Source: Thunnus maccoyii (taxonomy: Eukaryota; Chordata; Actinopteri; Scombriformes; Scombridae). Taken from it: DNA of 64,000 nt. The notes beneath the pieces were generated by a model, which was not told the DNA's origin, did no database searches, and saw only the letters and a program-made list of their open reading frames with translations. The position numbers and the translations under genes were made by a program. This document shows positions 63,952-64,000 of this stretch, piece after piece; within the stretch, counting starts at the first letter, position 1; each line of letters opens with the position of its first letter. The stretch is taken from NCBI RefSeq assembly GCF_910596095.1, contig NC_056544.1:12075155-12139154 (forward strand). Reading direction: 5' to 3'.

Positions 63952-64000
63952 CTTCATCATCATAATCATTATAATAATCACAGTTATTTACATTCATCCT

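Noticed and set aside
63952-64000. Extension of the dynein exon upstream as IIIMIMMMK
   Set aside because: This is a TCATCATAATCATT repeat on the + strand that reads as low-complexity methionine and isoleucine. The dynein family sequence begins at VPWEDL.

Overview
Vertebrate genomic DNA, most likely from a percomorph-type teleost fish. Genes are split into many short exons with GT-AG introns, the proteins are animal-specific (integrin, neurabin, Epac2, ZAK, axonemal dynein), introns are rich in CA/GT and GA microsatellites, and the dispersed repeats look like common fish families (Tc1-like DNA transposon, tRNA-derived SINE-like copies, and an AT-rich repeat ending in 'GCAGCTCT'). There is no prokaryotic organisation, CRISPR array or convincing RNA gene. 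Species and paralogue letters (a/b) cannot be fixed from sequence alone. Layout: (1) 61-5800, + strand: 3' part of integrin alpha-6 (itga6), from the mid extracellular region through the transmembrane helix to two alternative cytoplasmic tails, A (4233-4301) and B (4906-5070). (2) About 5870-15875, - strand: a complete neurabin-1-like gene (ppp1r9a-like) with an actin-binding N terminus, PP1-docking KVRF, PDZ, coiled coil and SAM; 17 coding exons sum to exactly 1341 codons plus stop. (3) About 16.4-22.3 kb: intergenic, the upstream region of both neighbours, with nested repeats. (4) 22370-47670, + strand: complete rapgef4 (Epac2), 30 coding exons summing to exactly 996 codons plus stop, with domains cNBD-A, DEP, cNBD-B, REM, RA and CDC25-homology. 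One intron is a textbook U12-type AT-AC intron, and a likely alternative (Epac2B-type) first exon lies in intron 4. (5) 49665-60700, + strand: map3k20 (ZAK), 11 coding exons summing to exactly 660 codons plus stop: kinase domain, leucine zipper and a ZAK-beta-type tail greatly enlarged by internal repeats. (6) 60949 to beyond 64000, - strand: the last 387 codons of an axonemal dynein heavy chain closest to DNAH11. The genes do not form an operon-like unit; neighbourhood reflects conserved synteny. The order itga6 / rapgef4 / map3k20 corresponds to human 2q31, whereas dnah11 and neurabin-1 have their human relatives on chromosome 7, so the window looks like an ancestral block later sorted between two vertebrate paralogous regions. 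Exon boundaries were set by reading frame, splice consensus and remembered family sequence; nothing was searched or computed.
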